Shown: positions 7,761 through 16,302 of the stretch, in pieces
How positions within the stretch are numbered: position 1 is the first letter of the stretch
Layout of the letters: the number at the start of each line of letters is the position of its first letter
Source: Pararobbsia alpina
GTDB taxonomy: Bacteria; Pseudomonadota; Gammaproteobacteria; Burkholderiales; Burkholderiaceae
DNA length: 33,385 nucleotides
Direction of reading: 5' to 3'
Assembly: GCF_902859895.1 (NCBI RefSeq)
Contig: NZ_CADIKM010000044.1
Coordinates: 1-33,385 of the forward strand
The notes under the pieces: generated by a model
Told to the model about the DNA's origin: nothing
The model's input: the letters and a program-made list of their open reading frames with translations, nothing else
Databases searched by the model: none
Made by a program: the position numbers and the translations under genes

Positions 7761-8618
7761 ATGCACACTCGTCTTCGCAATCTGGTCCTGTCATTGACCG
7801 GAGCAATTGCACTCGCGGCCGCCACGCCGAGCTGGTCGCAAACGGGCGACCTGCTGGCACGAATCGAGGCCAACAAGGAGATCACGATTGCCACCGAAGC
7901 CCGCTTCTCCCCGTTCGAGTATGTGGACAAAGGCAAGATCGTCGGATACGACTCCGACTTGTTGGCCTATGTGATGAAGTCCCTTCCTGATGTCAAGGTG
8001 AAGCAACTCGATCTGCCGTTCCAAGGCATTCTCCCGGGGCTGGACGCCAAGCGTTTCGACATGGTCGTGACCGCTGTAACGATCAACAAGGATCGTGCAA
8101 GCCACTTCGCATTCACCGTGCCCGTTGCCGATGCGACCCCCGGTGTACTGCTGCGTACGAACGAAACATCGATCAAGTCACTGTCCGATTTGAACGGTAA
8201 GGTGGTCGGCTCGCTGACGGGCTCGGCCCAGTTGCTCGCGCTGATCGACTTCGACAAGAAGCTGAAGGCGGCAGGCCAGCCCGGCCTCAAGCAGATCAAG
8301 CAATACGTGTCGTTCGACGAGGCCTATGCGGATCTGGCCGTGGGCCGGCTTGACGGCGTCGCTCAAGCGGTCTCGAACCTTGGACCGCTCATGCAGTCGC
8401 GTCCCGGCGTTTTCTCGGTGATGCACCAGACGATCGGCCCGAAGAGTTACTTCGCGTGGGTCGCGCGCAAAGACGCTGACAGCGGCTCGCTCGTCAAGCG
8501 GTTCGACGACGCCATCGCGCGCGCGAACAAGGATGGCACGATGAAAGCGCTACAGAAAAAATGGTTCGGCTCAACGATGGATGTCCCTGTCGACGCGGTG
8601 CCCGCACCCACGATGTAG
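7761..8618 (+). CDS. Periplasmic substrate-binding protein, polar amino acid-type ABC importer
   Basis: Predicted 285-residue family 3 solute-binding protein. ATG 7761 is preferred over the upstream in-frame start at 7725: AAGGAGC lies just before it, and the protein then begins with a clean signal peptide (MHTRLRNLVLSLTGAIALAA, cleavage near SWSQ). The mature part shows the two-lobe pattern: EITIATEARFSPFEYVD, GYDSDLLAYVMKSLPDVKV, FQGILPGLDAKRFDMV, LSDLNGKVVGSLTGSAQL, and the C-terminal AIARANKDGTMKALQKKWFG. This family binds amino acids, opines and other small nitrogen compounds. With the two permeases and ATPase that follow it forms a complete importer; the ligand is not predictable from sequence. 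Confidence 0.93.
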   Translation: MHTRLRNLVLSLTGAIALAAATPSWSQTGDLLARIEANKEITIATEARFSPFEYVDKGKIVGYDSDLLAYVMKSLPDVKVKQLDLPFQGILPGLDAKRFDMVVTAVTINKDRASHFAFTVPVADATPGVLLRTNETSIKSLSDLNGKVVGSLTGSAQLLALIDFDKKLKAAGQPGLKQIKQYVSFDEAYADLAVGRLDGVAQAVSNLGPLMQSRPGVFSVMHQTIGPKSYFAWVARKDADSGSLVKRFDDAIARANKDGTMKALQKKWFGSTMDVPVDAVPAPTM

Positions 8619-8644
8619 TGTCGCCTAGAACTCGTTGACGATCC

Positions 8645-9307
8645 ATGAATGATCCTGATTTCCTCGCGCGCGCAGCGAGCTATCTGCCGCAGTTGCTGCA
8701 AGGTGCGCTGACGACTCTCTGGTTGTCCGCACTTGCAGTCGCCTGCGGCTTTTTTGCTGGCATCTTCATTTATACGATGTCGGTGAGCCGAAGCCGGCTG
8801 CTTTCCACGGCCGCTCGCGTCCACGTGAGCCTGTTTCGTGGCACGCCGGTGCTGGTGCAGCTGTTGGTGTTCTACTTCGTCCCGTCCGCGCTCGGCCTCG
8901 ACCTTCCCGGCGCAGTTGCTGCGGCAATTGCTTTGTCACTCAATACGGCCGCCTACCAGTCGCAAATCCTCGGTGTGGGGTTTCGCTCCATTCCTCGTGG
9001 GCAGATCGAATCGGCTGTCACGTTCAACCTCACGCGTCGGCAAACGCTTTGGTATATCGAGGTGCCGCAGGTGGTGCGAGCAACGTTACCCGCGCTCATC
9101 TCTGAAATGATCGATGTCATCAAAGCCTCCGCAGTCGTGTCGGTGATTTCCGTCACGGATCTGATGCGGGTGGGCCAGCAGCTTTCATCGTCGACCTATC
9201 GGCCGCTCGAAGCGTATTCCCTCGCCGCATGCTTTTATCTGGGGATCACGACGCTGCTGTCAATCGCCGGCCACTTCTATTCACACTACGCGACACGACG
9301 TGGGTAA
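8645..9307 (+). CDS. ABC transporter permease, HisM/GlnP type (first)
   Basis: Predicted 220-residue inner-membrane permease with about five hydrophobic segments. It carries the conserved polar amino acid permease features: SLFRGTPVLVQLLVFYFV near residue 63 and the cytoplasmic coupling loop GFRSIPRGQIESAVTFNL, which contacts the ATPase. It starts 26 nt after the binding-protein gene. The ribosome binding site is weak, so it may depend on translation of the gene before it. The second permease follows at once, implying a heterodimeric channel. Confidence 0.93.
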   Translation: MNDPDFLARAASYLPQLLQGALTTLWLSALAVACGFFAGIFIYTMSVSRSRLLSTAARVHVSLFRGTPVLVQLLVFYFVPSALGLDLPGAVAAAIALSLNTAAYQSQILGVGFRSIPRGQIESAVTFNLTRRQTLWYIEVPQVVRATLPALISEMIDVIKASAVVSVISVTDLMRVGQQLSSSTYRPLEAYSLAACFYLGITTLLSIAGHFYSHYATRRG

Positions 9308-9321
9308 ACGCAGAGCGCAAA

Positions 9322-9978
9322 ATGATGAACAATCTGATTACCATCTTGCCCTCTTATGGCGCTGCCGTGCTCGTCACGCTCGAGGTCAGCGTGCTCGCGG
9401 CGTTGCTCGGCGTAGCTGGCGGCTTCGTGATTAACGCACTGCGGCTGCGCTTTACACGTTCGCTAGCGCTGCCGTACGGCTTTTTCATTTGGCTGATTCG
9501 CGGCACGCCCTATCTGTCGCAGCTCGTCGTCATCTACTTCGGGCTACCTGCGCTCGGTGTCACCCTGAGTGCGGTACAGGCGACCATCGTTTCACTGACG
9601 CTGTACTCGAGCGCCTACTTCGCGGAAATCTTCCGTGCCGCCTGGAACAGCGTGCCGCACGGCCAGCTTGAAGCGGCCCAGGTGTTCGGCATCAGCCGTT
9701 GGGCCAGGTTCCGTGCGATCGAGTGCCCGCAAGCCGCGGCATTTGCCATCCCGCTGCTCGCAAACCAGGTGATTCTCGTCATCAAGGAAAGCTCGGTTGC
9801 ATCGGTCATCACGGTGCCCGAGCTGACGATGACGGCGAGCGGTATCGTCTCGGCCACTTATACGTACATTGGCCCGTACGCCCTGTTGATCGTCGCGTAC
9901 TGGCTACTGACTCAAGCCGTGTCGCTGCTTGCCGAGCAAGTCAGCGCGCGCATCCCCTTCTTGAGAAAGACCTCATGA
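9322..9978 (+). CDS. ABC transporter permease, HisQ/GlnP type (second)
   Basis: Predicted 218-residue inner-membrane permease. ATG 9322 (MMNNLITILP) is chosen because the open frame extending upstream to 9229 overlaps the previous gene and reads unlike a permease. Hydrophobic segments surround IWLIRGTPYLSQLVVIYFG, and the coupling loop AAWNSVPHGQLEAAQVFGIS is the usual ATPase contact. Its stop overlaps the start of the ATPase gene (ATGA at 9975-9978), so the two are translationally coupled. It pairs with the permease encoded just before it. Confidence 0.93.
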   Translation: MMNNLITILPSYGAAVLVTLEVSVLAALLGVAGGFVINALRLRFTRSLALPYGFFIWLIRGTPYLSQLVVIYFGLPALGVTLSAVQATIVSLTLYSSAYFAEIFRAAWNSVPHGQLEAAQVFGISRWARFRAIECPQAAAFAIPLLANQVILVIKESSVASVITVPELTMTASGIVSATYTYIGPYALLIVAYWLLTQAVSLLAEQVSARIPFLRKTS

Positions 9979-10838
9979 GCGCTTTACCGATACTCCAGCT
10001 ACGTGCCGTCGGCAAGTCATACGGCGACAACCGGGTGCTGAAGGGCATCGATCTCGACGTGATGCAAGGTGAAATCGTCACGCTGATCGGCCCTTCGGGC
10101 TCCGGCAAGACCACTGCACTGCGCTGCATGAACTTTCTGGAGGCCTACGACGAGGGCGAAATCTGGATCAAGGGGCAGTTGCTTGGCTACCGGTCGACAG
10201 GCAGAACGCTACGCGATCGAGACAGCGAGGCCACTATCGCCGAGATCCGGCGGCCGGTCGCAATGGTGTTTCAGCAGTTCAACCTGTGGCCGCACATGAG
10301 CGTGGTCGACAACGTGGCTACGCCACTCGTGCTCGCCAAGAAGGTGCCGAAAAGCGAAGCGCGGCGCAAGGCGCTGGCCGCGCTTGCGCGCGTAGCTCTT
10401 GAGCACAAGGCAGACGTCTACCCAACGCGCCTCAGTGGCGGGCAGCAACAGCGCGTGGGCATCGCGCGCGCGCTCGCGATCGAGCCGGAGGTCATGCTGC
10501 TCGATGAGCCGACATCGGCACTCGACCCCGAGCTCGTCGAAGAAGTGCTAACCGTGATCCGCTCGCTCGCGCAAGAGGGCATGACGATGGTGATGGTCAC
10601 ACACGAAATGAGCTTCGCCGCCAAGATCTCGGACAAGGTCGTATTCATGGAGGCGGGCCGCATCGTGGAGGCCGGACCACCCGCTCAGTTGTTCGGCAGC
10701 ACGCGCACCACGCGCCTGCAGCAGTTCCTCAAGCCGTGGTTCGACCGCAGCCTCAGCATCGGCACACCCGCCGGCGGCATGACGGCGGGCGCCCCGCAAG
10801 TCGCTCAGTCGAAAGGGGTGCCTATGGCATTGATTTGA
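9975..10838 (+). CDS. ABC transporter ATP-binding protein, polar amino acid type
   Basis: Predicted 287-residue cytoplasmic ATPase of the GlnQ/HisP class. Walker A GPSGSGKT, Q-loop in VFQQFNLWPHMSV, signature LSGGQQQRVGIARAL, Walker B VMLLDEPTSALDPE and H-loop VTHEM are all present, so it should be active. The start at 9975 overlaps the stop of the permease gene before it; the longer open frame from 9699 is only overlap. About 30 residues after the usual end (from FDRSLSIGTP onward) are Gly/Pro-rich and not part of the fold. The gene ends 60 bp from the stop of the convergent amidase gene. Confidence 0.95.
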   Translation: MSALPILQLRAVGKSYGDNRVLKGIDLDVMQGEIVTLIGPSGSGKTTALRCMNFLEAYDEGEIWIKGQLLGYRSTGRTLRDRDSEATIAEIRRPVAMVFQQFNLWPHMSVVDNVATPLVLAKKVPKSEARRKALAALARVALEHKADVYPTRLSGGQQQRVGIARALAIEPEVMLLDEPTSALDPELVEEVLTVIRSLAQEGMTMVMVTHEMSFAAKISDKVVFMEAGRIVEAGPPAQLFGSTRTTRLQQFLKPWFDRSLSIGTPAGGMTAGAPQVAQSKGVPMALI

Positions 10839-10898
10839 GTGAGTGCTTCGTGGACGGGTTGGCGGTTCGATGTCGGAATGGCACAAAAGCCAAACCGG

Positions 10899-12110
10899 TC
10901 ATTCTGTTATCGCCGCATGCACGGCGCGAGCGATAGCCGCCACGCCGCTGTCGTCGCCGCGCGCGCCGATGATCGACAGACCCAGCGGCGCGCCGTCGAA
11001 TGCCGTCCACGGCATGCTGACTTGAGGCAAGCCCGCGAGGCCAGCGATGCAGAGCATCTGCTGCGAACGTCCGCGCGCCGCGTCCACCTCGTCGGCCGGC
11101 GCATCGAAGCGCGGCGCGACGCAAGGCACTGTCGGCAGCAGAAAGTACGTGCGCGGCTGCGCGAAAACTTGCGCGAGTTGGTGGCTCGCGGCGACTCGCG
11201 TGCGCTGCGCGGCCGACACCGCTTCGCTCGTGATCTGCATCGCCGACTTCATGCGTGCTGCGATGTCCGCACCGAAGCTATCAATATGCCTCGCAGCCCA
11301 AAGCCCGTGTTGTTGCGCGATTTCTGCGCCTTGCAGAACGCGAAATGCGCTAGCCCATCGATCAAGCGCCCAACCGGCCGAGAACGACTCGATCGTGAGG
11401 CGGTCACGCAGGGTTTCAAAGGTTGCCTTGAATGCGCTCGCCGTCTGCGGATCAAGTAGCGGCAAGACGTCTTCCGGCACGAGCAACCGCGCCGGTGCGA
11501 AAGGCTGCTGAGGCGCTTCATGCGTCAGCACGCTCAAGACGTCGGCGAGCAGCGCGCTGTCGCGCGTGAACCACCCCACCGTGTCGAAGCTATGGGCGAG
11601 CGTCAGGCAACCATTCACTGCGATTCGGCCGTGCGTGGGACGCATGCCCCAAATGCCGCAGTAACTCGCCGGCAGCCGGATCGAGCCGCCGCAGTCGGTG
11701 CCGAGTCCGACGTCGGCGTAACCGGCGGCCACTGCAACGGCCGAACCGGACGACGACCCGCCCGGCAAACGGTCGGGATCGGCGGGGTTGCGCGGCGTGC
11801 CGTAGTGCACGTTGATTCCGGCAAGACTGTAGGTCAGCTCATCGGTGACTGTCTTGCCAACCCACTGCGCTCCGTGTTCGAGGAGCAGCCGCACGGCAAC
11901 GGCCGTCGTCGTCGCCCTTGGTTGTTCTTCGGCCCATGCGGGGTTGCCTGCGCCCGTACACAGTTGCGCCACGTCGAACACGTCTTTGACTGCAAGGCGA
12001 TAGCCGGCCAACGTTGCGTGCCCGGCCGCGACAGGCTGCGGCAACGCTCCAAAACCGTCCCTTAAGAATGCGCCGTGCATACCCGGCTGCAACAGATCGT
12101 CTCGCTTCAT
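10899..12110 (-). CDS. Amidase signature family hydrolase (AtzE-like)
   Basis: Predicted 403-residue amidase with the Ser-cisSer-Lys triad: Lys42 in LAVKDVFD, Ser119 in GGSSSGSA and nucleophile Ser143 in [12 protein letters not shown]. These enzymes hydrolyse amide or ureido bonds and include AtzE/AtzF of the cyanuric acid pathway, allophanate hydrolase and GatA. At about 400 residues it is somewhat short for the family. ATG 12110 is chosen since it overlaps the stop of the upstream gene (ATGA, 12107-12110), showing tight coupling to the AtzH/HpxZ-like protein; the open frame reaching 12149 lies inside that gene. Pairing with an AtzH/HpxZ-like partner points to a carboxylated urea, biuret or oxalurate-like substrate. 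No small AtzG-like subunit is seen. Confidence 0.9.
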   Translation of the reverse strand: MKRDDLLQPGMHGAFLRDGFGALPQPVAAGHATLAGYRLAVKDVFDVAQLCTGAGNPAWAEEQPRATTTAVAVRLLLEHGAQWVGKTVTDELTYSLAGINVHYGTPRNPADPDRLPGGSSSGSAVAVAAGYADVGLGTDCGGSIRLPASYCGIWGMRPTHGRIAVNGCLTLAHSFDTVGWFTRDSALLADVLSVLTHEAPQQPFAPARLLVPEDVLPLLDPQTASAFKATFETLRDRLTIESFSAGWALDRWASAFRVLQGAEIAQQHGLWAARHIDSFGADIAARMKSAMQITSEAVSAAQRTRVAASHQLAQVFAQPRTYFLLPTVPCVAPRFDAPADEVDAARGRSQQMLCIAGLAGLPQVSMPWTAFDGAPLGLSIIGARGDDSGVAAIARAVHAAITE

Positions 12111-12484
12111 TGGTCCATCCAGCTCACGTGTGCGGCTACCACCCGCCAACCCTCTGCCACCTTCACCCAGGTTTGCGACTGCCGCCCGATGCGGGATTCG
12201 CCCGGGCGTGTGAACGTGATGTTCGCGATGGCGAAATCGTGCCCGAATGTAGTGATCGATCGATCGACGATCGCGCGCATCAGCTTCTTGCCAGGGCGGT
12301 TTGCGCGAAATTCGCGAATCGCGTCGTAGCCTTGCAGATTTTCTGTTGCGCCATAGCGCAGCGTGTGGGGGCTGTTCCAGAAGAGCGCGTCGAGGGTGGC
12401 AACGTCGTTAGTGGTCAGCGCCACCTCGTATGCGTCGAACGCCTTCTCGACGGCAGCATACGTGGCCGGATCGTTGATGAGCAT
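12107..12484 (-). CDS. AtzH/HpxZ-like (SnoaL-fold) protein
   Basis: Predicted 125-residue small protein of the NTF2/SnoaL-like fold, AtzH-like (formerly DUF3225) group, which includes HpxZ of oxalurate breakdown. Recognised from [61 protein letters not shown] and the final [13 protein letters not shown] 12484 (MLINDPATY) has AAGGTC a few bases upstream and gives the family length; the TTG at 12529 would add 15 unlike residues. The family regularly sits beside amidases of the AtzE/HpxW-Y type, as here, where its stop overlaps the amidase start. The biochemical role of the family is not well settled. Confidence 0.87.
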   Translation of the reverse strand: MLINDPATYAAVEKAFDAYEVALTTNDVATLDALFWNSPHTLRYGATENLQGYDAIREFRANRPGKKLMRAIVDRSITTFGHDFAIANITFTRPGESRIGRQSQTWVKVAEGWRVVAAHVSWMDQ

Positions 12485-12525
12485 GGTGACCTTGGTTGAG
12501 CTTTCGATGGGAAGGTTGGACACCT

Positions 12526-13209
12526 TCAAAAAGTACAGGGCGGGAAGTCTACATCTTCCAAACGCAATTGCTCAAAAACCCGCGGCGAGCGCGGGGCATC
12601 TGTGGGCCGTTGGTTTTCGTCCCCGGACAAGATGAAGCTGCCAATCTCTACGCGCCAGGTATCGCATTTTTCCGCCGCACGCCGCAGCGGATTACCGTGG
12701 CCATAACGCACGCCATGGCGCTCGTCCACGAAATCGAGGTGGGCGTCGATATGGACGATATGAAACGGCTCCTGGCCTTCAAACGCATTGATGCACGGAA
12801 TGTTGATCGAGTGATCGCCTCCCATCACCACCGGCAACGCGCCCGCCGCCAGGATCTTACGCACGCCGTACTCGATGTTTGCGTGACTCTTCTCCGTGTT
12901 GGTGTGCACCATGTCCGCATCGCCGATATCAACAATGCGAACTTCGTCGCTGGGCAGATAGACGACGTCGTCTTCGAAATCGTATGCGCCGCCGTGTCCG
13001 AATGAGAACAGCGTCGATGCATCCCGGATCGAACGCGGACCGAACCTTGCGCCCGCCCGCCACTGCGTACCGCAGTCGAAAGGAGCACCCATCACCGCGA
13101 CGTCCGCATCGATCTTGTCCCAGTCAAGACACAGCGGAGACTTCGCGAACGTGCAGATCCCAACAAACGGTAAATTGAGCCGGCCGGTTTCGTAGCTGTT
13201 TTCAGACAT
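12526..13209 (-). pseudogene. Ureohydrolase (agmatinase/guanidinobutyrase-like), C-terminus lost
   Basis: The arginase/agmatinase family hydrolyses guanidino groups to urea using two Mn ions. ATG 13209 has GAAGGC upstream. Residues 1-180 are a good match: GAPFDCGTQWRAGARFGPRS, GGDHSI (first metal His), DAHLDFVD (metal Asp-His-Asp) and HGNPLRRAAE. After residue 180 the remaining 47 residues resemble nothing in the family, whereas intact members run to about 310-320. The essential second metal motif (SxDxDxxDP) and the C-terminal Glu region are therefore missing, and no other frame restores them in the 190 bp before the next gene. An internal deletion is the simplest explanation. Probably inactive for ureohydrolysis. 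First gene of the minus-strand unit with the AtzH-like and amidase genes. Confidence 0.8.
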
Positions 13210-13497
13210 GATTGCCTTCGTCCTGTTATTGGTTCAGATATGTGCGGCGCACCGGCGCCCTCTTCGCCACTTCAGCGTCGTCCGTCGTGACGCGCCAGCG
13301 GTGCATCTGGAACGGAGTCTAGGCAAACAATTTCAACGGGAAAATGCCAAAAATCAGAAATACACTTCGGGATTGTCCGAAGCGATTTTCGGACGTCGCC
13401 CGACCGCGGTTGGGTTGGTCCCGCACAAGAGGTGGTAGTTGACTGCCGTCCATTTGAAAAGACTTGCTGTCGTTTACTTGAACGAGGATGGGGCATT

Positions 13498-13764
13498 CAC
13501 CACACTGTGTACACGGTCCCGTTTGTGCCGCCCCTCACGGCGTTTGGGAAGGGGTCCGCGATCGTCGCAGGAATGGCCTTTGGTGTGGTCGGGATGCTCT
13601 TTGCTGATTCAACGCATGCGTTGTCGGCGCTCCTCAAGCGCAAGATTGCCTACGCACCGGTCCGGCCCCTGATCGGCGGTGCCGTCGTGGCAATCCTCGC
13701 CACGATCTTCAATGTTCCGCAATACCTCGGTCTCGGCATTCCGACCATCGTGCAGGCCTTCACT
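13498..13764 (+). pseudogene. Internal fragment of a ClC-type chloride channel
   Basis: Within the frame 13432-13932, about 89 residues (from HHTVYTVPFVPPL to GLGIPTIVQAF) look like the middle of a ClC-family chloride channel. The segments FGVVGMLFADSTHALS, RPLIGGAVVAILATIF and YLGLGIPTI are the recognisable parts. The N-terminal GSGIP-type selectivity region and the C-terminal half are absent, and the flanking residues do not fit, so this is a remnant. Intact family members exceed 400 residues. Recognition is from memory and moderately secure. Confidence 0.55.
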
Positions 13765-13897
13765 GCGTATACTCGCATGAGGCGGCACCCGGCCAAGAGC
13801 CGATCGGCAGATAGCGCCGAACCCGTCCGGCCCAGCGCTGCATTCGCACCCTACGCGCTCATGCTACGATCCAGTGACGATCGCGCTGGAGACGAAC

Positions 13898-14176
13898 ATG
13901 GTCCACGCAGAGAACACACACAACGGATTTGAATATTCAGTTCAAACGCTCCCGAAACATGGCATCGGAGGAGAACAGTTACAGATATTCGGGTTCCACG
14001 GCTTCGTGCTTATCCCGAACGAATCTGATGCTCAGCCCGCCACGCAAATCCCAGTTCAATGCCTTGAGGAAGAGGGCTATCGGCGCGAAGACTGGGCATT
14101 GGATGCTGCCATTGACGAAGCAAAAGCCATCATCGACGGCAAGCGTCCACTGAAAGACCCGAAAACGCTTCGATGA
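13898..14176 (+). CDS. Small hypothetical protein (92 aa)
   Basis: Frame from ATG 13898 (MVHAENTHNGFEYSVQTLPK) with GGAGA at about 13887, giving a hydrophilic protein with no signal peptide or membrane segment. It has a normal composition with Glu/Asp/Lys-rich C-terminal half (DEAKAIIDGKRPLKDPK). The opening resembles small Burkholderia proteins of unknown function in which a GFEY-like start is followed by a beta-rich core and a C-terminal helix. I cannot name the family. It stands alone between the chloride-channel remnant and the dehydrogenase gene. Confidence 0.5.
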   Translation: MVHAENTHNGFEYSVQTLPKHGIGGEQLQIFGFHGFVLIPNESDAQPATQIPVQCLEEEGYRREDWALDAAIDEAKAIIDGKRPLKDPKTLR

Positions 14177-14499
14177 GGACGGCTGACTCCATGTTTCATC
14201 ATCCGTCGATCCGCTATGCAGCATAACGTCGTGATCGCCTTCTTTGTTTCGGCCTAGTAACTCCTTAGTGACTAACAACAAAATAGGCCGTGCCGAGGAT
14301 CAACTGCTTCCATCTAATTTTCGTAATCTGCTTCTTCCGAGACACGATTCACAATAGTAGTCTGAAAATTGCGCTTGACCAGACGTGTTCGGCCACGGCG
14401 AGATCGCCATGGGCAAGATTGCGTTACCGTCTCGAAAGCGTGCTTGCAAGGTCGCCACGCCGGCTGTGCCCGTGCATCATTTATATTGGAGAAAGCGCA
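14177..14499. other. Non-coding leader region of the alcohol dehydrogenase gene
   Basis: About 320 bp without a believable gene; the dehydrogenase frame is open through part of it but reads unlike the family. It holds a 7-bp inverted repeat CGGCCTA (14250-14256)/TAGGCCG (14284-14290) and several AT-rich patches. GGAG at about 14486 is the ribosome binding site for the dehydrogenase. A promoter is expected here, but I cannot place it with confidence. Confidence 0.35.
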
Positions 14500-15600
14500 A
14501 TGCCCGCCATGATGAAAGCGGCCGTGTTCGTGGAACCCGGCCGCATCGAACTCTCCGACAAGCCGATTCCCGGTGTCGGCCCCAACGACGCGTTGATTCG
14601 CATCACTACCACCACCATCTGCGGCACAGACGTCCACATCCTCAAGGGCGAATACCCCGTCGCCAAGGGCCTCACAATCGGTCACGAACCGGTTGGCACT
14701 ATCGAAAAACTGGGGAGCGCAGTTGTCGGCTATCAGGAGGGCCAGCGCGTGATCGCTGGCGCGATCTGCCCCAACTTCAACTCCTACGCCGCGATGGACG
14801 GCAACCCCTCACAAGACGGCAGCTACCTCATCCCCATGGGCTTGTGCGGCTGCCACGGCTACAAGGCAACGGCGGGCTGGCGCTTTGGCAACCTTATCGA
14901 TGGTACGCAAGCTGAGTACGTGCTGGTGCCCGATGCCCAGGCGAACCTCGCCCCGATTCCGGACGGCCTGAGCGACGAGCAAGTGTTGATGTGCCCCGAC
15001 ATCATGTCGACGGGCTTCAAGGGAGCGGAGAACGCCAATATCAAGATCGGCGACACCGTGGCCGTATTCGCGCAGGGGCCCATTGGCTTGTGCGCCACAG
15101 CAGGCGCGCGGATGCTGGGCGCCACCACCATCATTGCGGTGGATGGCAATGACCAGCGACTGGCCGTAGCCAGAACGATGGGGGCCGATGTCACGCTTAA
15201 CTTCAAGAAGTGTGATGTGGTCGATGAAATCATGAAGCTGACCGGCGGTCGTGGCGTTGATTCATCAATCGAGGCGTTGGGCACGCAGGCAACGTTCGAA
15301 TCGTGCATGCGCATTCTGAAGCCGGGCGGCACACTTTCCAGCTTGGGCGTGTACTCGTCCGACCTGACCATCCCGTTGTCGGCATTCGCCGCTGGTCTGG
15401 GCGATCACAAGATCAATACCGCGCTATGCCCGGGCGGAAAGGAGCGCATGCGCCGCTTGTTGAACGTGGTGGAGTCTGGCCGCGTTGACTTGGGAGCGCT
15501 GGTCACCCATCACTACAAACTCGACGACATCGCCGCTGCCTATGATCTCTTTGCCAACCAGCGCGACGGCGTGCTCAAGGTGGCAATCAAGCCGCACTGA
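14500..15600 (+). CDS. Zinc-dependent secondary-alcohol (isopropanol-type) dehydrogenase
   Basis: Predicted 366-residue medium-chain dehydrogenase most like bacterial isopropanol dehydrogenases (secondary alcohol to ketone). Catalytic zinc ligands: Cys41 (TICGTDVH), His62-Glu63 (GHEP) and Asp167 (CPDIMSTG), the Cys-His-Asp pattern of that subgroup. Other marks are GWRFGNLIDGTQAEY, the Rossmann turn AQGPIGLCA, and ALCPGGKERMRR near the end. Asp in IIAVDGND at the end of the second Rossmann strand favours NAD rather than the NADP of the clostridial and thermophilic enzymes (inference). ATG 14500 is chosen for its GGAGAAAG; the open frame reaching 14290 has no family similarity. The gene stands alone, so its in vivo substrate is not indicated by neighbours. 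Confidence 0.92.
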   Translation: MPAMMKAAVFVEPGRIELSDKPIPGVGPNDALIRITTTTICGTDVHILKGEYPVAKGLTIGHEPVGTIEKLGSAVVGYQEGQRVIAGAICPNFNSYAAMDGNPSQDGSYLIPMGLCGCHGYKATAGWRFGNLIDGTQAEYVLVPDAQANLAPIPDGLSDEQVLMCPDIMSTGFKGAENANIKIGDTVAVFAQGPIGLCATAGARMLGATTIIAVDGNDQRLAVARTMGADVTLNFKKCDVVDEIMKLTGGRGVDSSIEALGTQATFESCMRILKPGGTLSSLGVYSSDLTIPLSAFAAGLGDHKINTALCPGGKERMRRLLNVVESGRVDLGALVTHHYKLDDIAAAYDLFANQRDGVLKVAIKPH

Positions 15601-15891
15601 AGACCGAGCCTGGGGCGTGTCTTCCCGGTCAGGCTGCCTGCTCCGGTCGGAAGGCACGCTGCATATTTTGAAGTCTGTTCAGGTAAGGACGGTTGCCTCA
15701 ATCGACGGGCAGCGCGTGCGGCAATGGTTTTAGGCGAATCAGCTAGCGATTGGGACCCGAGCGCGCCGTCCCGCTCGCTCGTATTCCTGCGTCGGTTTGC
15801 TTTTCGCTTTGCCCCCCTGCGCTCAATGAGCCGTCAATGGCTCGCCCTGGATTAACGGCGGTGTCGTAGTCGGGTACGGGAAAATTGTGCT

Positions 15892-16266
15892 ATGAAGAAT
15901 CTTAACGCAAGGGCATGGCTCGCACTTGCCATCCTCACCGTGGTGATGGGCCTTTTACTGTTCGTCCCCGCGGGCACCCTTCATTATTGGGAAGCATGGG
16001 CGTACTTGTTGATCTTCACAGGCGCATCGGCCCTCATTACGCTTTATCTCACGCTATGCTGGCTGACATTAGCAAAACTTCTCCCGATGCTGGAGCGGGA
16101 CCAGCCGGATAAGTTTCCGAAGTCATCTAGCCCGGGCGGCTTACCGAAATTCCTTGTTGAACTCGAATCGATTTTACCAAGGGGCCTTCGGAGGCGACGG
16201 ACGTGCAAGTCGAATAACCGAATCGGTTCGTCGCTCCATCAGCCGCAGGAAACGCCCGTACACTAG
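15892..16266 (+). pseudogene. Truncated isoprenylcysteine methyltransferase-like membrane protein
   Basis: The first 58 or so residues (ARAWLALAILTVVMGLLLFV, then AGTLHYWEAWAYL and ASALITLYL) match the N-terminus of small integral-membrane proteins of the isoprenylcysteine carboxyl methyltransferase-like group, with two membrane segments. After about 16065 the frame no longer fits. A neighbouring frame briefly gives an AGAGPAG segment, suggesting a frameshift followed by loss of the rest. The catalytic C-terminal domain is missing, and the open frame ends in 40 residues of basic, unrelated sequence. A short translated product is possible, but it should not be a methyltransferase. Confidence 0.6.
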
Positions 16267-16302
16267 CGGTGTCGGAGAGTGTTCGCTACGCGAGGCCCGC
16301 GC

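Noticed and set aside
10839-10898. Bidirectional terminator between the converging ABC ATPase and amidase genes
   Set aside because: A stop signal is expected in this 60-bp gap, but only a 5-bp stem with a large loop is visible and no T-run, so it was not called.
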